Origin: Viridibacterium sediminicola
GTDB taxonomy: Bacteria; Pseudomonadota; Gammaproteobacteria; Burkholderiales; Rhodocyclaceae
Length of the DNA stretch: 64,000 nucleotides
NCBI RefSeq assembly: GCF_039631295.1
Contig: NZ_JBDIVE010000001.1
Location: 186,001 to 250,000 of the forward strand
Direction of reading: 5' to 3'
The position numbers and the translations under genes are program-made. This document shows positions 32,281 to 41,217 of the stretch, in pieces; within the stretch, counting starts at the first letter, position 1; every line of letters starts with the position of its first letter. The notes under the pieces are model-generated. The model did not search any database. It saw only the letters and a list, made by a program, of their open reading frames with translations, and was not told where the DNA came from.

Positions 32281-33255
32281 ATGAGCGTCTTCATCATCCG
32301 CCGCTTGCTGCAGAGCCTTGCCGTACTCAGCGTTACTGCCTTGCTGGTCTTCCTTGGTGTATATGCCATTGGCGACCCCACCGAGATGCTCATCGCACCC
32401 GATGCCAGCGCGGCCGAGCGCCTACAGGTCATCACCTCGCTGGGGCTGGACAAACCACTCTGGCAGCAATTCATGCACTTCGTGTGGAATGCGCTGCATG
32501 GCGATCTGGGCCGCTCCTTCGTGTTCAACCAGCCTTCGATCAGCCTGATCCTGCAGCGCCTGCCGGCCACCCTCGAACTCACCCTGGTCGCGCTGCTGCT
32601 GGCGCTGGGTCTGGGTATTCCGCTAGGGCTGATCTCCGGCCTCAAGCCGGGCAGCCGCCTTGATGCCGGCATCATGACCGGATCGATCTTCGGCTTCAGC
32701 CTGCCAAGCTTCTGGCAAGGCATGATGCTGATCATGGTGTTCTCGGTGTGGCTCGGTTGGCTGCCCTCGACGGGACGCGGCGAGATCGGCAGCTTCCTCG
32801 GCATCCACTCCAGCCTGTTCACGCTCGACGGTCTCTCGCACCTGATCCTGCCCGCCGTCAATCTCTCGCTGTTCAAACTCTCCCTGGTGATCCGCCTCAC
32901 CCGCTCTGGTGTGCGCGAGACCATGTCGCTGGATTTCATCAAGTTCGCCCGCGCACGCGGCCTCTCCGAGGCGCGCATCGTCGGCGTGCATGTGCTCAAG
33001 AACATCATGATCCCGCTGATCACCGTGGTCGGCATGGAGCTGGGCAGCATGCTGGCCTTTGCGGTGGTCACCGAATCGATCTTCGCCTGGCCGGGCATCG
33101 GCAAGCTGCTGATCAACTCGATCATGAGGCTCGATCGCCCGGTGGTCGTCGCCTACCTGCTTGTCATTGTCACGCTGTTCATCCTTATCAACCTGCTTGT
33201 CGACCTGCTCTATTCGCTGATCGATCCACGCATCCGCCTCGGAGGCCAGCGATGA
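32281..33255 (+). CDS. ABC transporter permease (Dpp-type, DppB-like; second system)
   Basis: A 324-residue permease with the DppB pattern: LLQSLAVLSVTALLVFLGVYAIGDPTEML, LGLDKPLWQQFMHFVWNALHGDLGRSFVFNQPS and a C-terminal LLVDLLYSLIDPRIRLGG. It heads the operon and is followed by its DppC partner with a 4-bp ATGA overlap. The start at 32281 gives the normal first helix; a frame open to 32236 lacks a site. First gene after the LysR-controlled divergent region. Confidence 0.92.
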   Translation: MSVFIIRRLLQSLAVLSVTALLVFLGVYAIGDPTEMLIAPDASAAERLQVITSLGLDKPLWQQFMHFVWNALHGDLGRSFVFNQPSISLILQRLPATLELTLVALLLALGLGIPLGLISGLKPGSRLDAGIMTGSIFGFSLPSFWQGMMLIMVFSVWLGWLPSTGRGEIGSFLGIHSSLFTLDGLSHLILPAVNLSLFKLSLVIRLTRSGVRETMSLDFIKFARARGLSEARIVGVHVLKNIMIPLITVVGMELGSMLAFAVVTESIFAWPGIGKLLINSIMRLDRPVVVAYLLVIVTLFILINLLVDLLYSLIDPRIRLGGQR

Positions 33256-34166
33256 AGCCCGCTCTCTCATGGTTCGCCCGCCTGCGTAACGGCAATACGC
33301 CCAGCGGCCGCATGCTCGCCGGCATCCTCGCTAGCCCGCTGGCCACACTGTCAGCCTGTGTCTGTCTGCTGCTGCTCTTCGCTGCACTCTGCGGGCCCTT
33401 TCTGGTGGCGCAGAACCCCTACGATCTGGCCGCGCTGAATATCCTCGACTCGAAACTGCCGCCCGGCAGCAGCGGTTTCGAAGGCGCCAACTACTGGCTG
33501 GGCACCGACGGTCAAGGCCGCGACATGCTCTCGGCGATGGTCTATGGCTTGCGCACCAGCATCGGCGTCGGTGTCTTCTCCGGCGTGCTGGCGATGGCGG
33601 TTGGCACCTTGCTTGGGCTGATCGCCGCCTACTTCGGCGGCCGCCTCGACAGCCTGATCATGCGCAGCGTGGACCTCATGCTGGGCCTGCCCACCATCCT
33701 CGTCGCGCTGATGTTGCTGGCGGTGCTCGGCCAAGGTGTCGGCAAGGTGATCTTCGCGCTGACCCTGGTGCAGTGGGCACATTTCGCACGCACCGTGCGC
33801 AGTGCGGCCTTGGTCGAAAAGCAGAAGGACTATGTCGAAGCTGCCATCACCCTGGGCATCAGCACGCCGCGCATCTTGCTGCGCCACCTGCTGCCGAACT
33901 GTCTGCCGCCGGTGATCGTCGTCGGCATGCTGCAGGTGGCCAGCGCCATCTCGGCCGAGGCAACGCTGTCCTTCCTCGGCATCGGCCTGCCGATCACCGA
34001 ACCCTCGCTGGGCCTGCTGATCGCCAATGGTTACGAAACCCTGATGTCCGGCGAATACTGGATCAGCTTCTATCCGGGCATGCTCCTGCTGGTCCTGGTG
34101 TTCAACATCAATATTGTTGGCGACCGCGTGCGCGAAGTTCTCAACCCCAGAACAGGAGAACGCTGA
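33252..34166 (+). CDS. ABC transporter permease (Dpp-type, DppC-like; second system)
   Basis: This 304-residue partner permease has the DppC signature NYWLGTDGQGRDMLSAMVYGLRTSIGVG, the coupling region KDYVEAAITLGISTPRILLRHLLPNCLPPVIV and a C-terminal AEATLSFLGIGLPITEPSLG. Its ATG at 33252 overlaps the TGA of the DppB-like gene, and its stop overlaps the ATG of the next ATPase (TGATG at 34164-34168). Such overlaps through the whole operon point to coupled translation and a single assembled complex. Confidence 0.92.
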   Translation: MKPALSWFARLRNGNTPSGRMLAGILASPLATLSACVCLLLLFAALCGPFLVAQNPYDLAALNILDSKLPPGSSGFEGANYWLGTDGQGRDMLSAMVYGLRTSIGVGVFSGVLAMAVGTLLGLIAAYFGGRLDSLIMRSVDLMLGLPTILVALMLLAVLGQGVGKVIFALTLVQWAHFARTVRSAALVEKQKDYVEAAITLGISTPRILLRHLLPNCLPPVIVVGMLQVASAISAEATLSFLGIGLPITEPSLGLLIANGYETLMSGEYWISFYPGMLLLVLVFNINIVGDRVREVLNPRTGER

Positions 34167-35158
34167 TGAGCAGCCCTGAGATCCTGCTCGACGTCGCGCA
34201 TCTGTCGACGCATTTCGAAACCCGGCGCGGCGTCATGAAGGCGGTGGACGACATCAGTTTCCGCATCCATGAGCGCGAGATCGTCGGCCTCGTTGGCGAA
34301 TCCGGCTCGGGCAAGTCGATCACCGGTTTCTCGATCCTCGGCCTGCTCGACCCACCGGGGCGCATCGTCACCGGCAGCATCCGCTTCAAGGGCCAGGACC
34401 TCGTCGGCCTGCCCGCCGCACAGATGCGCGCGCTGCGCGGCAAGCGCATCGCAATGATCTTCCAGGACCCGATGATGACCCTCAATCCGGTGCTCAGCAT
34501 CGGCACGCAGATGATGGAAACCGTGCTGGCGCACGACAAGGTCTCGCGCGCAGAAGCGCGGCAGCGCAGTCGCGACGCGCTGGGCATGGTCGGCATCGCC
34601 TCGCCGGAAGAGCGCCTCGATGCCTATCCGCACCAGTTCTCTGGCGGCATGCGTCAGCGTGTGGCAATCGCCATCGCCCTGCTGCACCGGCCGGACCTCA
34701 TCATCGCCGACGAGCCAACCACCGCGCTGGACGTGACCATCCAGTCGCAGATCCTGTTCGAGGTCAAACGTCTGGCGCGCGAGTTCAACATGGCGCTGAT
34801 CTGGATCAGCCACGACCTCGGCGTGGTCGCCGGCCTGGTCTCGCGCATCATGGTGATGTATGCCGGCCGCATCGTTGAAGCCGGCCCGGTGTCCAGCGTG
34901 CTCGACCAGCCCGCGCATCCCTACACCGCCGGCTTGCTGGCGGCGATTCCGGCGATGACCCCCAAGGGCATGCCGCTGCAGCCGATTCCCGGCATGGCGC
35001 CGGCGCCCAATCTGCGCCCGGCCGGCTGTGCTTTCCAGGACCGCTGCCGCCACGCCGATGCGGCCTGTCAGAGCACCCCGCCGACCGGCATGCTGGGTGA
35101 GCAATACTGGCAATGTGCCCACCCGCTGATCCACACCTCGCACAAGGAGCCGGCATGA
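34166..35158 (+). CDS. ABC transporter ATP-binding protein (DppD-like; second system)
   Basis: A 330-residue ATPase with Walker A GESGSGKSITGF, Q-loop FQDPMMTLNPVLSIGTQM, signature FSGGMRQRVAIAIAL, Walker B LIIADEPTTALD and H-loop ISHDLGVVAGL. The C-terminal peptide-transporter extension is present, with the cysteine cluster AGCAFQDRCRHADAACQ thought to bind an iron-sulfur cluster in oligopeptide ATPases. This full-length form differs from the first system's shorter ATPases, a sign that the two importers belong to different subfamilies. Confidence 0.95.
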   Translation: MSSPEILLDVAHLSTHFETRRGVMKAVDDISFRIHEREIVGLVGESGSGKSITGFSILGLLDPPGRIVTGSIRFKGQDLVGLPAAQMRALRGKRIAMIFQDPMMTLNPVLSIGTQMMETVLAHDKVSRAEARQRSRDALGMVGIASPEERLDAYPHQFSGGMRQRVAIAIALLHRPDLIIADEPTTALDVTIQSQILFEVKRLAREFNMALIWISHDLGVVAGLVSRIMVMYAGRIVEAGPVSSVLDQPAHPYTAGLLAAIPAMTPKGMPLQPIPGMAPAPNLRPAGCAFQDRCRHADAACQSTPPTGMLGEQYWQCAHPLIHTSHKEPA

Positions 35159-36219
35159 GCACGCCGCTGATCGAAGCGCGTCAGGTCTCGCGCCGTTTCT
35201 CACGCGGACTGGACGCCGCCGAGCGCCTCGCCCGCTGGCTGGGCGCACCGCTCGACGAACAGGTGGTGCACGCCGTCGACGAAGTCAGCCTCAGCGTTGC
35301 CGCCGGTGAAGTGCTGGGCCTGGTCGGCGAATCGGGCTGTGGCAAATCGACCCTCGGCCGTGTGCTCGCCGGCATCATGCCCGCCAGCGCGGGTGAGGTG
35401 CGCTGGCAAGGCGAGCCGATCACTTCGCTGTCGGGCGACGCGCACAAGGCCATGCGCCTGGCGATCCAGATGATCTTCCAGGACCCGATGTCCACGCTCA
35501 ACCCGCGCATGCGCGTGCTCGACCTGATCGGCGAAGCGCCACGCGTGCACGGTCTGGTCAGCGCCGCACAGACACGCGACTACGTCGCCAGCCTGATGCA
35601 GCGCGTCGGACTCGACCCTTCCTACATTGACCGTTACCCGCACCAGTTCTCCGGCGGCCAGCGCCAGCGCATCGGCATCGCCCGCGCGCTGGCCGTGCAT
35701 CCGCGCCTGCTGATCTGTGACGAGTCGGTGGCGGCGCTGGATGTATCGATCCAGGCGCAGATCCTCAACCTGTTCATGGAACTCAAGCAGAGCGAGGCGC
35801 TGACCTACATTTTCATCAGCCACGATCTGGGGGTCATCAAGCACATGTGTGACCGTGTGCTGGTGATGTACCTGGGCCGCGTGGTCGAGACCGCCAGCAC
35901 CGAAACTTTGTTCGCCCGGCCGCTGCACCCCTACACCCAAGCGCTGCTGCGCGAACAGCCGAGCCTGCAGCTGCGCGCGCAGGACTTCACGCCGATCCAG
36001 GGCGAGATCCCGTCGCCGCTCAATCCGCCGGCCGGCTGTCATTTCCACCCACGCTGCCCATACGCCGAAGCGCGCTGTCGCAGCGAGCGCCCGCAGTTGC
36101 GCGAGGCCGACAGCGGCCACCACATCGCATGCCATTTCGATATCAGCGTCTACACCCCCGCCGCTCCCACTGCGCTCAACCCGGCCTGGAACCTGGCCAC
36201 CTCCGGAGATCACCCATGA
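35155..36219 (+). CDS. ABC transporter ATP-binding protein (DppF-like; second system)
   Basis: This 354-residue ATPase has Walker A GESGCGKSTLGR, Q-loop FQDPMSTLNPRMR, signature FSGGQRQRIGIARAL, Walker B LLICDESVAALD (Ser instead of the common Pro) and H-loop ISHDLGVIKHM. It carries the cysteine-rich C-terminus CHFHPRCPYAEARC. Its ATG at 35155 overlaps the previous stop. It ends 3 bp into the start region of the binding-protein gene, in a tight operon. Confidence 0.95.
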   Translation: MSTPLIEARQVSRRFSRGLDAAERLARWLGAPLDEQVVHAVDEVSLSVAAGEVLGLVGESGCGKSTLGRVLAGIMPASAGEVRWQGEPITSLSGDAHKAMRLAIQMIFQDPMSTLNPRMRVLDLIGEAPRVHGLVSAAQTRDYVASLMQRVGLDPSYIDRYPHQFSGGQRQRIGIARALAVHPRLLICDESVAALDVSIQAQILNLFMELKQSEALTYIFISHDLGVIKHMCDRVLVMYLGRVVETASTETLFARPLHPYTQALLREQPSLQLRAQDFTPIQGEIPSPLNPPAGCHFHPRCPYAEARCRSERPQLREADSGHHIACHFDISVYTPAAPTALNPAWNLATSGDHP

Positions 36220-37265
36220 TCAACATCCTGCGTCCCCTCGCCACGGCCATGCTGGCACTCGGCCTCTGTGCCGCAGCCCATGCAGCCACCCTGACCATTG
36301 GCAGCTCGACCGAGCCGGCTTCGATCGATCCGCTGTTCTCGCGCACCGGCAACAACCAGAACATCGCGCAGCAGGTCTTCGACCGCCTCGTCGATAGCGA
36401 CCTGCACATGCAGATCAAGCCGGGGCTGGCGATCAGCTGGTCGCAGGTGGCGCCGCTGATCTGGCAGATCAAGCTGCGCAAGGGCGTCAAGTTCCACGAT
36501 GGCGCGAACCTGACGGCCGAGGATGTGATCTTCTCGCTCAATCGCGCCAAGAACGTGCCCAACAGCCCGGCGCCCTTCTCGGGCAATGTCGCCGCCATCG
36601 ACAGCATCAGCGCCAGCGATCCGCTGACCTTGCTGGTGCATACCAAGCAGCCGACCCCGGACCTGATGGAGCAGATCGGCTTTGTCTACATCCTCGAAAA
36701 GAAGGTCGCCGAAAACGCCAGCGTCGAGGACTACAACAGCGGCAAAGCCGCCATCGGCACCGGCGCCTATCGTTTCCGCGAATGGGTGCCCAGCGATCAC
36801 CTGAGCCTTGAACGCAATGATGCCTACTGGGGCGGCAAGCGCGATTTCGACAAGGTGATGATCCGCTTCATCTCCAGTGACGCCAGCCGCGTTGCGGCGC
36901 TGCGCTCGGGCGCGGTGGACCTGATCGATGCGGTGCCGCCCGGTGATGTGAAGAGCCTCTCCGAGATCAAGGGACTGAAGCTGTTTTCGGTCGAATCGGC
37001 ACGCCTGGTCTACCTCGCGCTCGACAGCAGCCGCGACGACAGCCCCTTTGTCACCGACAAGGACGGCAAGCCGCTGAACAAGAATCCGCTCAAGGATGTG
37101 CGCGTGCGCCACGCCCTGTCAGCACTGATCAACCGCCCGCTACTGATCCGCGCCATGCTCGACGGTGCCGGCACACCGGCTGGCCAGCTGGTGCCACCGG
37201 GCGTGGCTGGACATGATCCCGCCAGCTTGCCCACCACCGCTACCCTGACCTCATTGGCCAAGTGA
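36216..37265 (+). CDS. ABC transporter substrate-binding protein (SBP_bac_5), C-terminally truncated
   Basis: The 349-residue product starts as a normal family-5 binding protein: signal peptide (ending LGLCAAAHA), then EPASIDPLFSRTGNNQNIAQQVFDRLVD, WQIKLRKGVKFHDGANLTAEDVIFSLNRA and RHALSALINRPLLIRAMLDGAG. Full-length relatives run to about 500-540 residues. Here the protein stops shortly after the conserved VPPGVAGHDP region, with an unrelated short tail ending TLTSLAK, and the CocE gene begins immediately. About 150-190 residues are missing, including the return strands of lobe one. The lesion looks like a deletion rather than a sequencing frameshift because no continuing frame fits before the next gene. 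Function may be lost or altered. Confidence 0.88.
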   Translation: MINILRPLATAMLALGLCAAAHAATLTIGSSTEPASIDPLFSRTGNNQNIAQQVFDRLVDSDLHMQIKPGLAISWSQVAPLIWQIKLRKGVKFHDGANLTAEDVIFSLNRAKNVPNSPAPFSGNVAAIDSISASDPLTLLVHTKQPTPDLMEQIGFVYILEKKVAENASVEDYNSGKAAIGTGAYRFREWVPSDHLSLERNDAYWGGKRDFDKVMIRFISSDASRVAALRSGAVDLIDAVPPGDVKSLSEIKGLKLFSVESARLVYLALDSSRDDSPFVTDKDGKPLNKNPLKDVRVRHALSALINRPLLIRAMLDGAGTPAGQLVPPGVAGHDPASLPTTATLTSLAK

Positions 37266-37267
37266 GC

Positions 37268-39160
37268 ATGAGCGTGCTCGCAGACCCACAGGCGTTCAGC
37301 GCCGAGATGCACATCGAGCGCAATGTGATGGTGCGCATGCGCGACGGCGTGCATCTGGCCACCGACATCTATCGCCCGGCCCGCGCAGGCCAAGCCCTGC
37401 CCGGCCGCTACCCGGCCCTGCTCGAACGCACGCCCTACGGCAAGCAGCGCCGCTCGCGTTCGGAGCTGGAGCCCGGCATGCAGGAAGCCATGCAGCGCGA
37501 GGAAGTCGCCCTGCACTTCGTGCGCGCCGGCTACGTGGTGATCTATCAGGACTGCCGCGGCCGCTACGATTCCGAAGGCGTGTTCACCAAGTACCTGTCC
37601 GAAGCCTACGACGGTTACGACACGGCGCTGTGGCTGGTCGAGCAGGCGTGGTCCGACGGCCGCTACGGCACCATGGGCCTCTCCTACGCGGCGCACACGC
37701 AGGCGGCGATGGCCTGCCTCAATCCGCCGGGTCTGGCGGCCATGGTGCTCGACTCGGGCGGCTTCGCCAATGCCTATCACAGCGGCATTCGCCAGGGCGG
37801 CGCCTTCGAGCTCAAACAAGCTACCTGGGCCTACAACAATGCGCGTGAGAGCGTGCTCGCCAGTGGCGACGACACGGCGCGCGCGGCGCTCGATGGCGAG
37901 GACATCCGCGCCTGGTTCCAGCGCATGCCCTGGCGCGAAGGCATCTCGCCACTGCGCTGGGTGCCCGAGTACGAGCAATACCTGCTCGAACAGTGGCGCA
38001 GTGGCAGCTTTGACGACAGCTGGCGGCAAGTCGGCCTGTACCTGGAAGGCTATTACGACAGCCTGCCCAGGATTCCGATCCTGCTGATGTCCAGCTGGTA
38101 TGACGTTTACGTGCGCAGCACGCTCGATAATCATGCCGGCCTGCTCAAAGCGGGCAACCGCAGCCTGCAGCTGATCATGGGGCCCTGGCTGCACGGCAAT
38201 CGCAATACCTGCCACGCCGGCGATGTGACCTTCGGCACGGCGGCCACGCTGAGCGGCAATATCGCCCCAAGCTGGCTGGACTATCGCCTGCAGTGGTTCA
38301 ACCAGGCTCTCAAAACGGCCGCCCCCGCAAACCCCAGCCCGGCAGTGCGCATCTTCGCGATGGGTGGCGGCAGCGGCCGGCGCACGCCTGAAGGGCGCCT
38401 TGATCACGGTGGCCGCTGGCTGGCAGCTGAGCAGTGGCCCTTGCCAGGCACACAGTTCGTCAACTACTACCTGCATGGCGATGGCCGCCTGAGCGCGCAG
38501 CGGCCCAGCAGCGGTTCGGTCGATCTCGATTACCTGTTCAATCCCGATGATCCGGTGCCGACCATCGGCGGCGCGCTGACCAGCGGCCAGCCGATCTTCG
38601 AGGGTGGCGCATTCGATCAGCGCGAGGCGCCACAATTTTTCGGTGCCAAAGGCCACGGATTGCCATTGTCATCACGCCCCGACGTGCTGAGCTTCGAGAC
38701 CGCCGAGCTGGAAGAAGATGTCTTCGTCGCCGGCCCGATCAAGCTGCGCCTGTTCATCGCCAGCGATGCGCCGGATACCGACTTCACCGCCAAGCTGATC
38801 GACGTCTATCCGCCCAGCGCCGACTACCCAACCGCTTATGCGATGAATCTCAGCGATGGCATCCTGCGCTGCCGCTACCGCAAATCCTGGGAACATCCCG
38901 AGCCCCTGCCCACTGGAGAGATTGTCGAGATCACGATCGAAGCGTTTGCCACCGCCAATCTCTTCGCGCGCGGCCATCGCATCCGCGTCGACATCTCCTC
39001 GTCGAACTTTCCCAAGTACGATGTCAATCCCAATACCGGTGCGCCTGAGGGCAGCGGCCGCGTGCGCCGCATCGCCCACAACCATGTCTATTGCGGCAGC
39101 CTGCATCCGTCGGCGATCAGCTTGCCGATTGCGCCGCTGGCCACACTGAAAGGACGCTGA
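37268..39160 (+). CDS. CocE/NonD family hydrolase (X-Pro dipeptidyl-peptidase S15-like)
   Basis: This 630-residue hydrolase resembles CocE (cocaine esterase) and X-Pro dipeptidyl-peptidases, which cleave esters or X-Pro peptide bonds. The catalytic serine lies in GTMGLSYAAHTQ (about residue 140), the aspartate in SSWYDVYV (about 278) and the histidine in GPWLHGN (about 308). The C-terminal half has the jelly-roll domain of the S15 class. The TGA of the binding-protein gene overlaps a GTG at 37262; the ATG at 37268 is taken as start, though neither has a strong ribosome-binding site. No signal peptide is visible. Its place in a Dpp-type operon suggests it processes an imported peptide or ester. 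Confidence 0.9.
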   Translation: MSVLADPQAFSAEMHIERNVMVRMRDGVHLATDIYRPARAGQALPGRYPALLERTPYGKQRRSRSELEPGMQEAMQREEVALHFVRAGYVVIYQDCRGRYDSEGVFTKYLSEAYDGYDTALWLVEQAWSDGRYGTMGLSYAAHTQAAMACLNPPGLAAMVLDSGGFANAYHSGIRQGGAFELKQATWAYNNARESVLASGDDTARAALDGEDIRAWFQRMPWREGISPLRWVPEYEQYLLEQWRSGSFDDSWRQVGLYLEGYYDSLPRIPILLMSSWYDVYVRSTLDNHAGLLKAGNRSLQLIMGPWLHGNRNTCHAGDVTFGTAATLSGNIAPSWLDYRLQWFNQALKTAAPANPSPAVRIFAMGGGSGRRTPEGRLDHGGRWLAAEQWPLPGTQFVNYYLHGDGRLSAQRPSSGSVDLDYLFNPDDPVPTIGGALTSGQPIFEGGAFDQREAPQFFGAKGHGLPLSSRPDVLSFETAELEEDVFVAGPIKLRLFIASDAPDTDFTAKLIDVYPPSADYPTAYAMNLSDGILRCRYRKSWEHPEPLPTGEIVEITIEAFATANLFARGHRIRVDISSSNFPKYDVNPNTGAPEGSGRVRRIAHNHVYCGSLHPSAISLPIAPLATLKGR

Positions 39161-39166
39161 GCACCG

Positions 39167-40333
39167 ATGAGCTTCACTCTCGCACTGAGCGGCCAAGCCC
39201 TGCTGCACGGCCCCTTGCAGCCAAGGGACGATAGCGCCGTGCGCGAGCTGCTGCGCGCCGACATCGCGCTCTGCAATCTGGAAGCCAGCGTCGCCAGCGA
39301 TGCCGGCTGGCCGACCAAGACCAAGACCTTGCATCTGGCCACGCCAGCGGCGCTCGATTCGCTGCGCGCGCTGGGCTTTAGCAGCCTCGCCCACGCCAAT
39401 AACCACGCCTTCGATCTGGGCCCGCCGGGCATCCTCGCCACCCACGCCGCGGCCAAGGCAGCGGGTCTGTCGATTGCCGGCAGCGGTCTCTGCATCGCCG
39501 AGGCAATCAGGCCCAGTCTGTTGCCGCTGGGTGCGGGTCGCCAGGCCGCGATCTTCGCGCTGGATCTGGGTCCGCAGCCGGACATCGTGTATGCCGATAC
39601 CATGCGTGCCGGCATCGCCCCGCTGCGCATGCAGCGCCGCATTGCCCTGCCGCCGGAGCGCTTGCACGCGCTGCGCGAGATCCTCGCCGAGCTGGGTGAT
39701 GATCGCCGCCTCGCCGCGCGCCAAGCCGTTGGCTACAGCGCGGGCGCCGCAGAAGACGGGCTGCAAGCCTTCGGCCAACACTTCATCGACGGCCCCAGCG
39801 TAGCCGCACACTGGCAGGCCGAGCCCGATGACTTCGCGCAACTGGCCCAGAGCATGGCGGCCGCGCGCGAGGCCGGACACTTTATCGTGCTGTGCCTGCA
39901 CAACCACCACTGGGAACCCGAATGGCATCTCACGCCGCAGTGGTTCCCCGCCCTGGCACGCCAGCTGATCGCCGCCGGCGCCGATGTGATCCTCGGCACT
40001 GGCGCACCGGTATTGCAGCCGGCACAGCTGATCGATGGCAAACCGGTGTTCAGCGGGCTCGGCAATTTCGCCTTCCACACCCGCCGCAGCAAGCGCTACG
40101 CCGACAACAAGGTCGATGTCTGGCGCAGCGTGGCCGTACGTTTGCATATTGATGAGCGGGATCGCTGCCGCGCCATCGACGTGCTGCCCATCGCCGTCGG
40201 CCGCCCTGCAGAAGAAGGCGGCAGCGCAGGCGCACCAACACCAACGCCGCTCGCTGGCAGCGATGCGGCCGAGATCCTGCAGCGCTTCAGCTCGAATCTG
40301 GACGACGCCGGGCGCGCACTGCTGAACCCTTGA
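39167..40333 (+). CDS. CapA family protein (metallophosphoesterase-like, variant motifs)
   Basis: The 388-residue protein resembles CapA/PgsA, linked to poly-gamma-glutamate capsules and peptides. Recognisable blocks are CNLEASV, AHANNHAFDLGPPGI, LHNHHWEPEW and SGLGNFAFH. Two usual metal-site features differ: the first block is SGQALLHG where many members have GD, and the GHHPH-type segment reads GTGAPVLQP. So this is a variant subfamily with an altered metal site, if active at all. It lacks a signal peptide or membrane anchor. It follows cocE by 6 bp and closes the operon. Function in peptide or ester catabolism is inferred from context. Confidence 0.82.
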   Translation: MSFTLALSGQALLHGPLQPRDDSAVRELLRADIALCNLEASVASDAGWPTKTKTLHLATPAALDSLRALGFSSLAHANNHAFDLGPPGILATHAAAKAAGLSIAGSGLCIAEAIRPSLLPLGAGRQAAIFALDLGPQPDIVYADTMRAGIAPLRMQRRIALPPERLHALREILAELGDDRRLAARQAVGYSAGAAEDGLQAFGQHFIDGPSVAAHWQAEPDDFAQLAQSMAAAREAGHFIVLCLHNHHWEPEWHLTPQWFPALARQLIAAGADVILGTGAPVLQPAQLIDGKPVFSGLGNFAFHTRRSKRYADNKVDVWRSVAVRLHIDERDRCRAIDVLPIAVGRPAEEGGSAGAPTPTPLAGSDAAEILQRFSSNLDDAGRALLNP

Positions 40334-40384
40334 TGCAGCCGTAGCTGCGCGGCACACACAGCACGCACCACACAGCACGCACCA

Positions 40385-40424
40385 AAAAACAAAGCGGCGG
40401 ATCGTGCCTGCTGCACGATCCGCC
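40385..40424 (-). terminator. Rho-independent terminator of the nitroreductase gene
   Basis: GGCGGATCGTGC (40396-40407) and GCACGATCCGCC (40413-40424) form a 12-bp stem. On the minus strand it is followed by TTTGTTTTTT. It lies 27 bp beyond the nitroreductase stop. It may also stop transcripts arriving from the convergent capA-like gene. Confidence 0.85.
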
Positions 40425-40450
40425 GTCGCCCAAAGGCTGTGCAGCCTGAC

Positions 40451-41089
40451 TTACTTCAGCTCGATCACGAACTGGCTGCGCGGCGTGCGCACCTTTTTCA
40501 GGTTCACCAGCCAGTCGCCTTCGCTGGCGCGATAGCCCAGCGGCAAGAGGATCACCGAACGCAGGCCACGTTCGCGCAGCTTGAGGATCTCGTCGACCTT
40601 GGCCGGATCGAAGCCTTCCATCGGCGTGCTGTCGACCTCTTCCTCCGCTGCGGCAATCAGCGCCGTGCCCAGCCCGATGTAAGCCTGACGTGCGGCGTGC
40701 TGGTAGTTGGTCTCGGCATCGCGCGGCGGGTAGGCGTTCAGCAACTTCTGACGATAAGCCTCCCAGCCCTCATTGCTGAAGCCGCGCTCCTCATTGACGA
40801 GGTCAAACATGGTGTTGATGCGCTCGGTGGTGTAGTTGTCCCAGGCCGCGAAGACCAGCAGGTGGGAGCAATCGGTGATCTGCGCCTGGTTCCAGGCATG
40901 CGGCTTGATCGCCTCGCGCAGCGCCGGATTGGTGACCACCAGCAGCTGATACGGTTGCAGGCCGCTGGAGCTCGCCGTCAGGCGGACCGCTTCAACGATG
41001 CGCTCGACCTTTTCAGCCGGCACGCTGCGCGTCGGATCGAATTTCTTGGTGGCATAACGCCAGTTCAGTTGTGTGTGCAAAGATGACAT
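40451..41089 (-). CDS. NAD(P)H-dependent nitroreductase family protein
   Basis: This 212-residue flavoprotein matches the oxygen-insensitive nitroreductase (NfsB/NfnB-like) family: RYATKKFDPTRSVPAEKVERIVEAVRLTASSSGLQPYQLLVV at the N-terminus and LPLGYRASEGDWLVNLKKVR at the C-terminus. An FMN-binding RxxT/S-type start and LTASSSGLQPYQ are typical. It reduces nitro compounds and quinones with NAD(P)H in the cytoplasm. It is monocistronic, convergent with the CapA-like gene, and has a terminator downstream. Confidence 0.92.
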   Translation of the reverse strand: MSSLHTQLNWRYATKKFDPTRSVPAEKVERIVEAVRLTASSSGLQPYQLLVVTNPALREAIKPHAWNQAQITDCSHLLVFAAWDNYTTERINTMFDLVNEERGFSNEGWEAYRQKLLNAYPPRDAETNYQHAARQAYIGLGTALIAAAEEEVDSTPMEGFDPAKVDEILKLRERGLRSVILLPLGYRASEGDWLVNLKKVRTPRSQFVIELK

Positions 41090-41110
41090 TCAGGACTCAC
41101 TTCCATCATT

Positions 41111-41138
41111 AAAAATTTGGCCTGGTCGGCGACCAGGC
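41111..41138 (-). terminator. Rho-independent terminator after the NDH-2 gene
   Basis: GCCTGGTC and GACCAGGC form a perfect stem around GGC (41120-41138). On the minus strand it is followed by AAATTTTT. It lies about 80 bp after the dehydrogenase stop codon. Confidence 0.8.
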
Positions 41139-41217
41139 TAAGGTCAGGGGCGGTCTCGGCCGCTCCATCAAATGCAGCATTTCAGGGGATAGCCCCCCGC
41201 CTCGGCGCCTTGCTCCA

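Noticed and set aside
40345..40388. Tandem CACACAGCACGCAC sequence as an iteron or replication origin
   Set aside because: Only two to three partial copies in a short 3' gap beside a terminator. No origin features.
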